A DNA stretch of 64,000 nucleotides from Isoetes taiwanensis (GCA_021234155.1 JAJEKV010000035.1:4728224-4792223); one strand, 5' to 3'. Positions 20,101 to 34,004 are shown, numbered from the stretch's first letter. The notes: a model not told the origin generated them from the letters alone. Numbers and translations: made by a program.

Positions 20101-22769
20101 ATATTACAAAAATTTTTTGGCCCTTCGGGCCACAAAAGAAACAAACATAGATAAACTCTGAGGTAAAAAAAATAAAAAAAATAAAATAAAATAAAAGTAC
20201 AAAATGATTGCTGTGTTATTGCAAACCATATATTTTAAATTGCATAATTTTTAGGCTCTAAAATGACAACATTGTAACAATGCGCCCAAATTGTCTTGAA
20301 ATCATTCTAAAATAGCATTGTTGCAACAACGCGCTCAAAAATAGAAATGGATCATGCGACAAACTTGATCTTCCTTAGTTGTTTGTGCAATTGCCATTGT
20401 AAGCATTGCTAGAGATATCAACATCTTGCGATTTTTTTTTGAACCTGCATAGAGAATAGTATAGAGAATACTTTAGCATTAACGTATTTTGAGCAGCACA
20501 TATGCAAAAACTTTCCAAGAACATGACAAATGCTAGCAAGGTAGTATGTAAATTCGAGCCTGGACAGAGGAAAGCAAGCCATTGCATAACTTAAAGCAAT
20601 GAATTCCATGGTTTAACAGTGTGGAATTAAGCTTAGAACAAACAAGAGAGAGAGCACAATGCATAATGAAAAATAGAAGATAAGATAATGCTTAGAAGGA
20701 TAAGGGGTGAAATTTCACCTGGAAGTATAGCTCATTCTTGGAAGGATGAGCCTTTATAAAATAATCTGTAATCCAGCGCATTGTAACCCTTGCTTCATCA
20801 AGCAATCCAGTTTTTCAAGAACGCATGATCGGATTTTTCTTTGGTGGCATATTCGTGTTAAATATGCAAGGTACTGCACGCACATCCATCTATCTGTTCC
20901 CTGTCATAAATTGGAAACACAGCTTCAACATAATTTGCCTTCACTTGCCATTACTTAACAGTTCCCTAAGATAAAAGAGTGTGAATCACAAAGATAAACA
21001 TGAACACAACATGACCAAGTGAACTTAACCATAGAAAAATGAAGATGGAACTGTACAAAGCATCAAATCCCATCTTTAGTAGGCAATGGTCTCTTAAGGT
21101 AATGACTCCGTTTGGCAAACTAAACTTATGAGAAGGCACAAGCGTACATCCCCGCTTAATCCTTTCTAAGCCGTGTCATGGATCCCTGTAGATTTTCTCG
21201 AAGCTAAGAAGACAAGGAACTTACTTCTTGTCGATTCACAATCAATTATGTAACCAATATGAGAAGATGCCATTACGATCCCTAGATGGTTTTCTTCCTT
21301 TCCATAGAAATTTTTTCTGTTCATCTGATAGCTATAACTTTCTCAACATCTTATTTTTGCGGATAGATGCAGTTTACATTCATTTACTAACGCATCTCAA
21401 TAACTTGCTAAGCTGATGCATTCACGGGTCTAATAGATCGCTAACCAATGATGGAACAACGTGCACATCCTAACAGTGATAGAATTTGGAAATTATGCAA
21501 AAGAGAAATTTGGCGAATAAAAGTAAACCTGAGACTCGGAAAACTCAACTCGCACGGGGTCCTTCTGAAAGTCCGATCCTGATCTTCAAGCAGCTTTTCA
21601 CAACCCAGAGGAGCAGGATCGAAAGATAGTATTTTTTGAGAAGAAGAAACAGTGTCAGGACGGACCAAAAAAATTAATATTTTGCTCTAGTTCGTTGGCC
21701 ACTTTTACTAGAGAAGAACTAAATCGGCCTAAGAAAGTCGTTTCTGCAAGGAGGAGCAGATGAAACCTCCCGAGCTCTGGCTGTAGGAGAAACCCCCGAA
21801 CTCTGGATTTAGGGCAAAGAATTTTGCGCTTATAGAAACCATTCCATGTTATACCCTGAGAGTACCTTGTGCAACGCTCCTTGCGTGGGCATTTCTTCAC
21901 AACTCTCTTTCTTTCAGCTCCAATTTCCTAAGGCCCCGATACCATTTCCCTACATTAAACCTTCAATTCTATAATCAAATAAGGGCTCAAATAAAGGCTC
22001 TTATCCGAAATGAATCATCCCGCAATGAATGAGTGAATCTGAAGCCGATGCATCCCGCAAATACTGCTTCCAGATTCTGGCCGATGCAAGAAATCGCACA
22101 AACCGGCCAAGCAAGCATCCGCCCCATCATCCTCTGCAAGTAAAAAGGTAAGAACATTAATTTTGCAAGAATGCCCTAAAATGATATCCACCAGCCTTGC
22201 ATGTTCAGCCCTAAAATAAAAAGAGGGCTTTTGTTGTGAGCCCTTGGATGTTGGACCATTGAAAAAAAAAAAGCTAAATCAACGACTAAGAAATGGTGCA
22301 CTCTAGATGTACGCATTAGTACATCCATTCGAATACGCCATGAAATCTTAGGAAAACCTTTGTGAAAAGCGTACAAAAACACAAAAAAAAACCCCTGTTA
22401 TTATGCTACATATTCACTCTGGTTTTCTCTCAAGTCTTTTGTTATGTTGATCCATTCATAGGACCTATTTCAATACACCCTATTTATTCCATGGCATTGT
22501 GGGGCATCATTTAATCCTTTACTTCCTGCTTTGCACGGGTTTCCTTTGGACCTTTATTTGGGTGGTGTCTGTGATTTCATTTGACCTTTATTTGGGTGAT
22601 GTATGTGATTTCATTTGACGTATATATATTTTACTTTTTACCTCTGTTGACTTGTCAATCATCATTATATTCTTTCTCAGGCTTGTTTTTCTTTTCTTAG
22701 TTGCCTTGTTTCATTTAATCTCTTGAGTTTTTTATATATATTTGTTCCTTTTGAATTATTCCACTCACG
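20101..22769. other. no recognisable gene
   Basis: AT-rich. Contains a small hairpin GGCCCTTCGGGCC (20,120) and short open frames without family resemblance. TGGTATCGGGGCC on the minus strand near 21,940 resembles a tRNA-Met primer-binding site, but no LTR pair surrounds it. Confidence 0.5.
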
Positions 22770-22928
22770 GCAAATCCTTGGATGTATTGTATTCCTTAGC
22801 TTTAGCAAAACATTATTAGATGATTCATCTTGACCATTGTACGATTTTGCAAATCCTTGGATGTATTGTATTCCTTAGCTTTAGCAAAACATTATTAGAT
22901 GATTCATCTTGACCATTGTACGATTTTA
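22770..22928. repeat. 79-bp tandem duplication
   Basis: Two head-to-tail copies starting GCAAATCCTTGGATGTATTG at 22,770 and 22,849, essentially identical, so recent. Confidence 0.9.
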
Positions 22929-25640
22929 TCCATGTCTACTTTGTTCACGGTTGTGGTTGAAGCTTTCACTTTTTGCTCATATGAGTCATGCTTTATGTGG
23001 TGGTTATTTATGGTTTTTTTGAATAGGTCGCTTCAGGATTTTGAAGGTACTTAGCTTAAATTAATCTAGAACTATATGGTTCTATGATATGGTTCTAAGA
23101 CTCTGTTTTATGATGTTCTATGAATCTTTTGTTGCCTGTGCTATTTTCCTTTTTGCTTCGGTGGTTGCATTCACATCTAGAGGTGCAATTGTTCTTTTGT
23201 CTTATGTGCTAGTTTTTGCTCATCATTTTACTCCACAATCTTTTAATTTTATCTCGTTCGGCACTCCATGTTCTAACCATTATTTCATTTGCTACGACCA
23301 TCGGTCGGCCCACTGCTATTGCTCTTTTGGTCCATTATTACTACTCCCTTAGGTTTGATAGGTCGTGCTTCGACTCCGTGTACATTCGAGCTCAATAGTG
23401 AGATTTTTCTTCAGTTTTGATATTACTTTATCTACTTTTTCCGTTTTGTTCTAATTACTCTTCTTAACTCTGTCTTTTTGTCATCCTATTTTGCTTCTTT
23501 CCTCCTTTGAGTTTTCGTTCTTGTATTATCTGGTCTCCATTAATCATAATATATCATAGCTTTAGTGGTTGGATTAATCGCGTTTGCGTCTTTTCACATT
23601 ACTTATTTGAATGGTTCTGATTCTGTATTTTCGTCTCCTTTGCCTTTGCCATAGCATTGTTTGCGCCTTGTTGTTCTACTTTTCGTATTTCTCATGCTCA
23701 GTTCTCCCTCTTGCTTTTTACCCATGTTTAGTTTTGTCACGTTTCTCCGACGTGCGTTATTGTTTCCATACCATAATTTTTGCGAGTCCCTTTGACAGGT
23801 CTTATTTTTATCTTTCACACTCTCTCCTTTGCTACATTTGCTTCATCAATTCTATGATGTGCCTCATATACAGTTGGTCTATTCCTTGTTCTCACTATGT
23901 AAATCTCATTTGACTTGTTGTTCGTATTTGTTATTTGTGGATATGGATGCCACTGTTCTCTTTTTCTTCTCTATTCTTTTCTTTAATTTATTGTTCCAGA
24001 TGGCTTCTGTGTCTCAATTGCACCCACAATCCATTTATTCCTTTCGTTCCATCTTGTTCTTCTTGGTCCCTGTTGATCCATTGGTCCTTTTCCTGTTGAT
24101 TCAATGATCCTGTTAACCTCTATCATTCATTTCGACTTTATTCCTTTTATCCTGGTTCGTCACATTGGCTCCACGGTCACTTTAGTATCCCTCGTCTAAT
24201 TTGCTCCATCTCTTGGCTTATCATTGGGTTACATTTCTCTTGTATTCATTGCATTCTTTAGTCCATAGATCTTGTTCGCTCCATTTGTCTGTCACTCAAT
24301 TTGCTAGGCTAGTTCTTGTTCTGCTCTGTGCTCCGTCTAGTTCTTACTCATTCTTTCACATAAATGCTTTGGTTTGCTGGTCTATTTTATCGCCATGGTT
24401 TTATTTCTTGTTGTTTTCGCCGTATTCTTTCTCTTGACTGCATTAGTCTTCTTTGTTTCATTTCCTCTTATTGTTCCATTTGTTCTCATTCATTTTCCTG
24501 TCATGTTATAGTATTCTTGTATACTCTCATTTGCTCCATGTTTAGTTTAGTTCTCTCTATCGTTTGTAGGTGCTTTGGTTTCTTTTTTCATTGTTGTTTT
24601 TCATTGTCGTTTGCATTGGTTTCTTTTTTCATTGTCGTTTTTCTTTATTGCTAATTCCTATTGCTCCTTCAGTCTTGTTTATCCTTTATCTCATTTGCAT
24701 TATTGATTTGTTTTTGCTCCACCTGCATCAATAACCCATTGATAGATTCATTCCTCTCTTTATCAGGTGTCTTCTTGATTCACCTTAGCTCTCCTTGTTG
24801 GTGTCCATATACTTTGTTCTTTGCCCTCTGTGCCAATTATCCTAGGTACTCCATCAGCCTTGCTTCACGATTTTTTCATTTGCCCCTTTTGCCACATCTG
24901 TTCTAATCGTCTTCGTTGTCCATTTCTCCCTTCATTTCGCTTTTCACCTTTCTTTTTTCCTTGTCTTCATTTTTACTTAATGCATTTTGAGGTAGATTCC
25001 TCTTCTATCGGCCAACTAGTTGTCTCATAGGACCCATTTCTTGGATGGGGACGCTTTATCCTGCATTTCCTATTTATATTGCCTCCCTCCTCTTCTCCAG
25101 TCATCGGCGTTTTCTTGAGCTCCTTTTCCATGCTTCTCATTTTTTGCTTTACTAGTTTTCCGCACCCCTCTCCTCCTACCATATTTGAGCTTGGTCATAT
25201 CTACGTCAAATTTTTTGTTTTCTCATATTATATTCTATTGTTGATGTTGCTCCATTAGTTGGTTAGTCATCTGTTTATCTATCTATTGTTCTATACTTCT
25301 CGGGTCACTCTGCAACCCTCGATATCCTCTTTTTTGAAAGTGCATAGGTTCTTCTTTTTCATTTTTTCTCGGCGTGGCATTGTCGCCTCTGAGGCATACC
25401 TATTACCTCATTCTTTTTCGGTGCAATACTGTAGCCTCTGAGACATAATTCTTTTTATATTCTCTCGACATGGTAATTTAGCTTCTGAGGCAGCATCAGT
25501 CGATGTTCTTTCTCGCGAAGGTCATTCCCCGGACGTTTCTCGATTGGTCGATTTTTGTTTCTTTCTCGGTGTGGCCTTGGAGTCTCCGAGTCTTATTATT
25601 CTTATGATACTATATTGTACTGATGCACAGGCACGTAGAC
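22929..25640. other. pyrimidine-rich gene-free stretch
   Basis: The plus strand is strikingly T/C-rich for over 2.5 kb, with many long but low-complexity open frames (Leu/Ser/Phe-rich) and no conserved domain. Words like TTGCTCCAT and, at 25,370-25,500, GGCATTGTCGCCTCTGAGGC/GTAGCCTCTGAGAC recur. Probably old transposon sequence. Confidence 0.5.
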
Positions 25641-25849
25641 TCCTTAACGAGTAATTCTCTTTTTCAGCCTTGATTTTGCAGGTTACTTTTAGAAGTATCT
25701 TGGTTGTCACAAGGCGAGGGCTTGCGCTTCATCCTCGGGGATGCCTTGTTATCCTGTTTGTCAGAGAATTCACAGCTAACATATGCCTATGGTCAAACAT
25801 CCCCTCTTTGGGTGCTTCAACCCTTGTTTTGGCGCAACATATTTCAAGC

Positions 25850-25975
25850 GATCTCCATTCTGTTCAAGCACAGCAGGCATTTCTCAAAAGCGTTGGCGGT
25901 CATTTCTCACTATGGTTTCCATAAAAACCTTGGAAGGGCGGGGTTTTTCATCCAATGACAAGTTGTCGCTAGTCT
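25850..25975 (+). repeat. dispersed repeat D, copy 1
   Basis: Shares GGCGGTCATTTCTCACTATG and GAAGGGCGGGGTTTTTCATC...GACAAGTTGTCGC with the copy at 26,790-26,930. Confidence 0.65.
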
Positions 25976-26574
25976 TCTCATCTTAGCTTACCCTACGCAG
26001 CAGATGATTAATCTTTTGTCTTATATTCTTTATTTTTCATCATGCTCTCAATGATTGTCTAGTTTCAGAGCATTTCTTCAAACGTTTTAAAACTTCTACC
26101 CCTAATATGGGAACCAATTTGTATTCAGTGTTTCAAAGAGCTCAATGGGAATACCACTTCACTTATCGGCCAATTAATAGAACCCATTCTAGAAATAGAA
26201 TTTTTAACTTTCACGAGACCAACAAGGGGGATTCACCTTTGGGTGCCATACAATGTGCCCGAGTGACTCGTCTTGGGGGCATTTCCACACATATACGTAT
26301 GAGTTAAGGGGGTTTTGTCCAGTACTTGAGGTAAATTTGGATAAAAGGGGTCAAATTTGCCTTAAAAAATCATATACAAGGGTGTTTTTGACCATCCTCT
26401 GCATCCCCTTTTATATAGGTGCATTCTCGGGGAGACCAAGAGGTCATGAGATCCACACAATGGGCTAGTACAACCATTACTACTATGATAAAAAAAAACC
26501 TACCTCGAAAGGTTTTCATGGGAAAAACCTTTGTAGTAATAGCATCAATCCGAGCCATCGGATCGCCATTCTGG

Positions 26575-26790
26575 GAAAGGACGAGCTGCTATATAAGGCT
26601 ATTTCCTCTTTCGGACCGGTTATCGGCGTCTTCTCACAGCAGCTCTTCTTCTATTCTCGTTGCTTCCCTCCCTTCCCGCCCTGCTGCGTGGGTGCATGAG
26701 TTTGCTTTTCTCTAACCATTCACGGGTATTTTTAGGGGTTTTTGTGTTGCTTGCAGGCTTTCGCCCTCTTTTGGGGTCCTGCTATATTTT
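26575..26790 (+). promoter_or_regulatory. promoter-like segment with TATA box
   Basis: GCTGCTATATAAGGCT (about 26,587) is a good TATA box. A C/T-rich leader follows, and then GCTTGCAG at about 26,756 that looks like an acceptor. No coding sequence follows, so it is likely the promoter of a decayed or captured gene or an LTR. Confidence 0.35.
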
Positions 26791-26930
26791 GTGTTCGCCA
26801 TCGACTCATCTCCTTCGGTTCCAGGCAACACATTCAAGGTGGTTGGCGACCATTTCTCATTAGGGTTTTCCTCGAAAACCCGAAAGGGCGGGGTTTTTTA
26901 TCCCGATGAGAAGTTGTCGCCATTACCCTT
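26790..26930 (+). repeat. dispersed repeat D, copy 2
   Basis: GTTGGCGACCATTTCTCATT, CCTCGAAAACCCGAAAGGGC and GGGGTTTTTTATCCCGATGA match copy 1 and, on the opposite strand, the stretches at 28,856-29,000 and 56,167-56,310. Confidence 0.65.
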
Positions 26931-27733
26931 TTATATTGCCTGTGCATATTTCTTTTTACGGGGTAGTCCGATATTGTTTCTATGGTCGGCTATCCCTCTC
27001 TATTCTTCCAAACATTGTATACTGCTGCTGTGATGAATGACAAGCCTATCTATATCAAGAATAAAAAAGTAAAAGCATGGTGATATACAAGAAGCTATGA
27101 CGCACATTGTTGAAAAATATGGAAAAATATTGTGTGACTAACGCACTTAGAAGAACTAACTTTGTAGTAATTGAAGCTGATCAGCCGCTGGCTCTTTTAA
27201 AGTTAAGATAATGACCTCATGCTAAGCCAAGTGAAAGACTATGAAGCAGCAACAAATTGTATCGATTATAAAAATGCATGTTCTTTAAAGTACCTTCACT
27301 CATGACTTGCATATCTTGATTATAGATGTAGCTCCATATTGCAACACAAATTGATAGCTTTGTAATGACAGGGCCCTGCCCTATTAGCTCTTATCCATGT
27401 TAGCCGAAAGATCAATCACTGAAGCAACTAGCTGTGCCAAAAAGAATATGAAAATTACAGACATGATAAAACATATGACTTATCTACAGTATAATCTTAA
27501 AGCAAAGCATTGAAATTATATATCTAGCAACATCTTTCTATCTGTATATGACATCTGTGAAGATGTTGAGACTTTGCATTGCTTGCTAGAAATTATTTAA
27601 GAGCCAACGGAACTATCGTAACTATACACATACATTGCATCCAAGTTAATAATTCAAGGCTATTTTTCTAGAACATACAGTATGTGAAAGAAAAGATTAA
27701 TAAGAATGATAGCTGCGAAACTTACAGTTCAGA
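26931..27733. other. no recognisable gene
   Basis: AT-rich sequence without conserved coding segments; may be intron or 3' flank of the unrecognised minus-strand gene relic next to it. Confidence 0.4.
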
Positions 27734-28400
27734 TTAGGAATCTAGTTGCAACAAGCAAGAGAAATGGAGATACGTATAAAATTTGTGTTGTAGCAAACAT
27801 TCCATATGCCCCTCAAAATACATGTTAATGAAAGATAGCAAGAAAGATCTAAGTGAAGAAATACTCTTAATCTTCACATCTTCCACAGTCTGGAAACACA
27901 CATAAGCTTGAGAATCGCTATAATCCTTAGTGCTCATTTCTGCCAAAATTCCATATCTAACATGGAGCTACAATAGGAATATGAGCATTGGAGGTTGCTA
28001 AAGTGATATCACCACCAGATGGATGATGATAGAGTTATTGAAACCTCCTCATAAGCTATGATCTTTTACCCTCCCTGCAATACCCCACAAACAAATAGGA
28101 AGCAATCTGCAATATTTCACAAATGCACAAAGGAAACCCACAAAACTCTACTTCATTATTTGGCTTCAGAGGTAGCACAATTATGCTTGTATCTGTGGGT
28201 TTAAGGGCCTCAGTGGAAATGCTTCTTGCATCCCAGAGCGATAAGAATTTGCTATTGCCTTTAAAAGACAAGTACGAAGAAGACACCATAGGCTGTATCC
28301 ATTTCTTGATAATAATACTTTCATCCAACTTTGCAAAATCAATGAATGTCCTTCTTTGCTGAAAATATTTCGACCTTGATAAATTATGACTCTCTTATAA
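27734..28400 (-). pseudogene. unrecognised plant gene relic (two exon-like pieces)
   Basis: The minus-strand frame at about 28,360-28,100 reads RTFIDFAKLDESIIIKKWIQ, then SYLSFKGNSKFLSLWDARSI, then TDTSIIVLPLKPNNEVEFCG. It has the composition of a genuine soluble protein over about 90 codons. A second piece at 27,946-27,850 (LAEMSTKDYSDSQAYVCFQT, VEDVKIKSISS) could be a downstream exon. No family is recognised. Frames are open inside the pieces, but the flanks have no start or further exons, so it is a partial gene or pseudogene. Confidence 0.4.
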
Positions 28401-28855
28401 TTACCATCTTCACCTATAATGAGATTCTTATAGTCACCATGGCCTCCTTTAAATTGCAGGAATGCATTCAGGATGAATGCCTTTGACATACTTCATGGCA
28501 ATGTTTTATAGCACTAAGCACTTGGAAATTCACTCCTTTTTATTGTTAGTAGATGAATTGGATTCTATGAATTGAAACCCCGGGGTATAATCAGTAAAAA
28601 TTGTAGAAAACATGTGAGTACGGGAGGGGGTTTTTTTGGGGCCAAAACCGTACCCATATATGGGAGGGGGTATTTTTCTTGCTTGAATTCCGTATAGATA
28701 TATATAAGAGAAATATGGTAGAGGTATATAAAATATGAGGTATATTTTCTTAGGAAATTTTCGTATAAGGGATAATTTCTCTTAATCCTATGCACGCACA
28801 TGCCATATAGACTTTACATTAGGTGCACCCCCTGGGGAATTGAATCACATTTGTT

Positions 28856-29000
28856 TTTATCGTCTGCGACAATCAATTAGCCTATGGGACCCAAACAAGG
28901 AATACAACAAACATATTACTGCTAGAATTAAAAAAACCCCTGCCCTGAAGAATTTTCGAGGAAGAAAGTTTAGCAATAATCGATATGCTGAGAGAATGTA
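28856..29000 (-). repeat. dispersed repeat D, copy 3
   Basis: TTTTTATCGTC...CTATGGGACCCAA...AAAAAAACCCCTGCCCTGAA closely follows the order of 56,167-56,310. In inverse orientation it shares the CTCGAAAA/GGGCGGGG core with copies 1-2. Confidence 0.65.
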
Positions 29001-30399
29001 CAATGATACATTATGATACATTTCAATCTCATGCCGTGTTTGAGGACATAACTGAGTGCGTGCATCCATGATGTCTTGGAGATAAAATCCTAGCAAACTC
29101 ACTCGAGTTGTATCCTGCAGCATAGTGGGCTTGGATGTGATCGAATGCTGGACATTACTGCAATGTGAAATATTCGTCTTTAATCGTGTCCTGTTGGCAA
29201 TACTGAGAGAGTATATCTTCACTTGCCTTGCGCCCATCTACCCGTCTCAACTTGGAGCCGATGTGCACCTGTGTGAATTAAAGGTATCAATCTGCGCTTT
29301 TTCAGTGACAAATGTGCATGGAGGTAGTGCTCACTTACATATTCAAGCTAGTATGTCCTTGACCCTTGCAAACACAGCTCTTAAAGTGTTGATGTATTGC
29401 TATGAAGTGTCTGTCTGTCGGATGCTTTTGAGTTGGATCAAGGCATGATGTTCATCATGATGAGAAGCGCACTCTTGTTTAAAGAGTTCACAAAATATCA
29501 CCTAACTATTAATTTCTACCCCTCTTTGCATGAGGAGTTCTCATCAAGAAGCAGCAGCTTTCCGCAACTGGAAAGCCGCCTGCAGCATCCTGGCTGCATT
29601 TGCATCTCCCTTTTTGGTGGCTCTAAAATAAGTTATAACCAATTAAGCTATTGAATGGCTTTTTCAGTTGTCTCAATGCTACAGAATTCGTGATGATCCC
29701 TTTTTTATAGTCCCTTAACTTCTATTGAAACTTATTCTCGATGCGAGAAGATCGATCTTTAAAATCCCCTAGAAGCAGCTTTCTCCAAAACTCTTATTTA
29801 GTAGGCCTTGGCCATAGAGAGGCAGCTTTCCCGCCCTAGAACGGTGATCTCACTCTGCATATAGATTCAAAATAATGAAATACCCTTGGAAAAGTAGTTT
29901 CATGGGCAGAAAACCACCCTTAGCCAAAAAGTGCCAAAAGGAACTCCAACACACTTGTAGTCAATTGGCCTAGGTGCACGTGTTGCCTGTGAATATCACT
30001 TGATGAGGTGTCCATGTTCTCTTCTTTAGCAATCCTCTGTAATGCCATCATAGATGCCAATTAAGAAATACTTATTTCCTAGATTCCTCCACAATTGATG
30101 CCATCAGATACGCCAATTATAGGACAACTTTTTCTTATTCTTTCAATATTTAGATCCAAGAGCTTATGCTCCTTTTGAAATTTGGTTTAAATACTGCATG
30201 TACATCATAACAAAATAATTATTGAAAACCAACTTTTATCTACTCTATACAAGGCACAAAAGGACATCCAGCTCTTGGTGTAAGTGGAAATATATGTTAT
30301 TCAAGCTATCACATGTTATCTACATAGTTTATAATCAATACACAATTAAGTAAGAAATTTGGATATTGGTTATCAAACGGCGACTAAGAAGCAAGATTT
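29001..30399. other. no recognisable gene
   Basis: No conserved coding segment. Short open frames (e.g. 29,125-29,448) have no recognisable family, and no structural repeat was seen. Confidence 0.45.
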
Positions 30400-30895
30400 T
30401 TGGGTTGCCCCTAGGGGGGCAAACCCTCGTTTATGTGGGTATGTGGGCATATTCAAGTATATGCTGGCATATACCTAGCATATGCTGATGACTGCTAAAA
30501 ACTGGCTGCTGCCTGTAAATGCTCGGTCATCCACTTGGCTATGGCTTCTGCACCTCGGATTCTGCCCTCCCTTCCGCGCCTTCCGTCAGGGTTCTGGCGA
30601 GTTGAGCACATGTTTATCCCTTCCTTATTTCTTTCAACCATTTTCCTCCGGATTCTGTTTTCTTGTATCTTAAAGGTGTGGCACATTGTTTCGTCAATGA
30701 GCGGATTGGACATCAGTCAAGTTAACAAGAAGCAGGTATCTCACCTTTTATTAACAAGATAGATAAAATCGTGCACTAAAATTTTGAATTTGTTATTTCT
30801 TTTTTCTTCGCACCACTCCCGTGATTCCATACGCTAATCACGAGTTTCTTACTCAGATGTGAAGTTTCTTTATTTACATCTTTTTACATTACACT

Positions 30896-33800
30896 ATGGA
30901 CAAGACAGAAGAAAATTTCCAACAAATGTTGAAAAACCGAATATTAGCAGCTGGTTCAGCCGGAGTTATTGCAGATAGCGTTGTCTATCCATTGATGACT
31001 GTGAAATCTAGAATGATGGTACGCTGTGTTTAATGTCATATTTCTTTTAAATAGGGGTACCACAGGATTATATATTAGAAATTCAAATCATATAACGTCT
31101 GCATGTACTGCGTTTTATCTCATGCAACATAAGAGTGATTCTTCTACCATTGGGATGGAGAAATCTCTAAAACTTAACCTGAACTTACAGGTAAGGCATT
31201 GTGCCTAAGTGTTTAAGTTAGTAAAGCATCACCAGTTTGCCTTTTCTAACAACTCTTTCAAACATTAGTGCTTAGATATATGAGAAAATGTCCATGTACA
31301 CCTAGAAATTAGGTTATACTTAGAAGACATTGTTACGTAAATCAACAAAATAATTGCTCTTGAGCAAAGAAATGATCTTATGTCAGTGCGTTTCAGTCTT
31401 TGTTTGCTTCTTACCTAGGATAAATGCTAGTTTCAGTCCTTGTTTGCTTCTTACCTAGGATAAATGCTAGTCTCCGTTTCTGGCTTCCACTTGTTGTTTT
31501 CTTTATCGGTAGTGAAGAGACTATTTGTATTCCATTGAGAATGCATCTGAGCTTGCGTTTTCCTAGACTATTATAAAAAGAGTTTCAACTACAAAGGAAG
31601 GGTAATACGTCAGGAAAAGGGACCAAACTGTATAGACACTTCTGGTTAGATAAGCAAATCAGATGTGCACTTAGTGTCAGATGTGAACTTTATGAAATTA
31701 TATGTTAGTTACAAGGAATGCAACATGTTTGCGCTCCATTAGATAGCAGAAAATGGCTAGCCCAAAGGATAAAGAGATGTGCTGCAGACTTCTGTTATGA
31801 GGTTAAGATTTTATACATACAAGGAAAAGTTTATCTTAAAGAAGATAACACCATTGTGTGGCGATAGTGAAGCCTAGCAATGACTTCTACATAACAAGAA
31901 TTACATTGATGGTTAAATTTGGAGGTTAGAAGCTGACAATGTTGTGGTATTCTTTTCAAGATAAATTCAAATAATATAGGGTGCAAGTGCAAAATCATTA
32001 GCCTTTATTTTGCATTACTGCAAAAGCATGCTGGAGCAGATAGAGAATATCCATTGCTTCACCTGAGCGTAATATCCTGAAATCAAGCGAATGATGAATT
32101 TTTAAGTGCAAACCTGGACCATTTCATTCCCATGCTAAGAAAGATCATTTGCTTCAAACATGAGCATAATGGTATGGATCCTTCTTTGATGATCTTTACG
32201 ATTGGCAGTTTATGATTAGAAATGTGGAACTAGATTTTAAATGTTTAATTAATATGGTCTAGGAAAACAACTATGCAAATGGTTGGTTTCGCTTCATGCC
32301 TTCTGTTTGTATAAGAACTATGACAGGAGGTAAGCCTCATGTTTTATCTAAAAGGACTAGAGTTAAAAAAACTTCAAAAAGTAATTAAGAAAATGGGACA
32401 ATTCACATAAAGACATGGGGTAGGGAGGATGGACTCGTGCATCGCACAATGTATTTACATATGCAGGTAGGTTTGGGCATGCTAGCATCATTTATTGCAT
32501 TCAATAACAAGCTGTTGTACTATAAGCATAAATTGCTGCCACCATAATGTGCAAACTCTTAAGCTTTGCTGAATGCAAAACACGTTTCTGTAAAACTCTT
32601 TTGTAAATATCATTGTTGTTCAGATGGGCTGATCTCTCAGACAATTACAAGGGTCCCAGTACATGCACTACTGAACCATAGCAAAGAAAGGAGGGATGGC
32701 GTACTCTTTATAAGGGCTATGCAAGTGTTGTGCATATTGCTTTCTCATAGGCATTATACATGGCAACTTATGAAAGTACAAAGTATGTGATTCCTGGTAG
32801 GTGAATGTTTCAACTAAGATGGGTTTGCTTTACACTTTCTGACTTCTATGGCATAACAAATTCTATTTATAGGTGGACGCCAAAGCCCATCAGTTCAATT
32901 TTGTGGTGGCATTCTAGCTACACCGGCACAATCGTGGTGGGGGTTCCACTTGAGGTGGTCGACAAAGGCGATGGTTCAAGGAAGGACAAAGACGCCTATA
33001 AGGTTTGGCAACCACCTTTAGATTGATCCGTTGATGATTTTATCAATAGTATGGAGGATGTCAAATCTAATATTTGCTAACTTTGGCAACAGGGGATCTC
33101 TAGATCTTTTAAAAAGGATATATGCAAAGGAAGGCTTGGGGGCATTGTACAGGAGGATTTCTACTAGCTCAAATGGTGCAGGGGCCCTATAATGCAATTT
33201 ATTTGCCTCTTTGGGAGGCAAGCAAAAGACTTGTCGCTCGATAAACACAAAACAGAATCGGTGGACAAGTTAGGGATTCAATGGGAATTAGCTTGCTCTT
33301 TTGCAACAAGATCTCAGAGCTTCAAATTGTGACAAATCCGATGGTAACTTTTCCCTGGTGAAATTAATTCAATGGCTTAACATGTTTAGAAAATTAATGA
33401 TTTCTAGTAACCTCGAAATCCTAATTTAATAATGTAACATGTTTAGAAAGGCAGAGATTTTTAGTCCCCTATGTGGTTCAAATCCAGTGAACATTCTGGA
33501 GAGAAATGGGTGGTTCAAATCCATCTAAGGTTGTCATTAGTACTCTTGACACGAAGTTGAACTTTTTTCCACATGCGAAAAAGTCATTGTAAATTTTAGA
33601 TAGACCAAAATTTTTGGAGTTTCTTAAATGTTTCTTGCTAACGTGCTATCATAATGCCATATATAGAACTGCACTTAAATTTTACACATAATCTATAAAG
33701 AAAGAAACCCAGACCATGGGAATAATTATCATCAAATTTAGATAGTGATTCTTATCCTAACTTTGCCAACCTATTGATGTAGGATGTGGTTAAAACGAGA

Positions 33801-34004
33801 TTACAAATTCAAGACAAGACTACAACCATTCAATATGATGGAGCCCTAGATGCTGCAAAGAAAATTTGGGAAAGAGAAGGGTTGAAAGGTTTTTGTTGTG
33901 GTGTGTCTTCAAGGGTTCTTTGGGTTAGCACGTCATGCATGGTAATGTTCACTACATATGACCAAATATCCAAGAGATTAAAAGGTGCGAAACACAAGGA
34001 ATGA
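30896..34004 (+). pseudogene. mitochondrial carrier (SLC25) pseudogene
   Basis: Exon 1 (30,896-31,018) encodes MDKTEENFQQMLKNRILAAG, then SAGVIADSVVYPLMTVKSRM, with the Px(x)TxK-type repeat-1 signature, and ends at a GT donor. Downstream pieces are about 32,670-32,795 (LYKGYASVVHIAFS, ALYMATYESTKYVIPG, with a stop between), 33,100-33,245 (IYAKEGLGALYRR, then in another frame GPYNAIYLPLWEASKRLVAR) and 33,783-34,004 (DVVKTRLQIQDK, YDGALDAAKKIWEREGLKGF, RVLWVSTSCMVMFTTYDQ, stop TGA). The exon order is that of an SLC25 carrier, a six-helix inner-membrane transporter; the substrate is not inferable. Stops and frame breaks in the middle indicate a pseudogene of genomic origin. Confidence 0.8.
31388..31473. 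repeat. 43-bp tandem duplication
   Basis: TTTCAGTCTTTGTTTGCTTC and the next 23 bases are repeated head-to-tail with one change, inside an intron of the carrier pseudogene. Confidence 0.85.

Noticed and set aside
21930-21955. Copia primer-binding site (TGGTATCGGGGCC on the minus strand)
   Set aside because: No LTR ending in CA next to it and no second LTR or gag found.
22929-25640. Run of 60-100 codon plus-strand frames as a membrane-protein gene
   Set aside because: Hydrophobic look is caused by T/C-rich composition; no start context, splice structure or family motif.
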